Shown: piece after piece, positions 63,968 to 64,000 of the stretch
Layout: each line of letters begins with the position of its first letter
Position numbering within the stretch: the first letter of the stretch is position 1
From: Taeniopygia guttata
Taxonomy: Eukaryota; Chordata; Aves; Passeriformes; Estrildidae
Direction of reading: 5' to 3'
Assembly (NCBI RefSeq): GCF_048771995.1
Contig: NC_133024.1
Location: 40,943,501 to 41,007,500, forward strand
DNA length: 64,000 bases
Notes under the pieces: generated by a model
The model's database searches: none
What the model saw: the letters and a program-made list of their open reading frames with translations, nothing else
Told to the model about the DNA's origin: nothing
Translations under genes and position numbers: made by a program

Positions 63968-64000
63968 CTAATTATACAAATACAGTAATTGGAAATAAGC

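Larger units (their letters stand above)
45315..64000. other. Gene-poor region upstream of the MMP array
   Basis: About 18.7 kb with no exon I can support on either strand. It holds poly(T), (CA)n and poly(A) tracts, one CR1 fragment (58590-58742), the palindrome cluster near 53.9 kb and a GC-rich patch at about 55.4-56.3 kb. Open frames are short or overlap one another on opposite strands, as expected by chance. In the human cluster MMP13 lies on this side of the stromelysins; it is not seen here and could lie beyond the right edge. Confidence 0.65.

Overview
The window looks like avian genomic DNA. It has AT-rich intergenic DNA, short introns with GT-AG borders, several 3'-end fragments of CR1 LINEs (which dominate bird and other sauropsid genomes), and one solo LTR. 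No organism name is given, so 'bird' is an inference from repeats and gene order. All four genes I can support are read from the minus strand. They are secreted matrix metalloproteinases (MMPs) in a head-to-tail array, matching the arrangement of the MMP cluster on human 11q22.

Layout from low to high coordinate (3' to 5' for the genes): (1) MMP27, exons 1-8 of 10, about 238-5270, running off the left edge. (2) A collagenase best matching MMP1, complete, 10242-16788, 466 residues. (3) A stromelysin-type MMP, complete, 26046-32809, 479 residues, with an altered cysteine switch. (4) A second stromelysin-type MMP, complete, 39067-45169, 503 residues, with an unusually long Pro/Glu-rich hinge. 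I rebuilt all 38 visible coding exons by hand. Every junction has GT-AG borders, and the three complete genes sum to whole codons ending in one stop. No large gene is evident from about 45.4 to 64 kb.

The four genes share one design: signal peptide, propeptide with a cysteine switch, zinc catalytic domain (HExxHxxGxxH plus Met-turn), hinge, and a four-bladed hemopexin domain split over exons 6-10. Each has an AP-1 site (TGAGTCA) just upstream. Genes 2, 3 and 4 also have a TATA box, and genes 2 and 4 have an ETS/PEA3 site next to the AP-1 site. Co-induction in tissue remodelling is therefore plausible. The proteins would act outside the cell on collagen and other matrix, with stromelysins known in other species to activate procollagenases.

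The rest is intergenic: CR1 fragments, an ERVL-like solo LTR with a perfect 5-bp target duplication (36773-37402), microsatellites, homopolymer tracts and two notable palindromes. I found no tRNA, rRNA, CRISPR or clearly new multi-gene system. The most interesting content is the divergence among the MMP paralogues.
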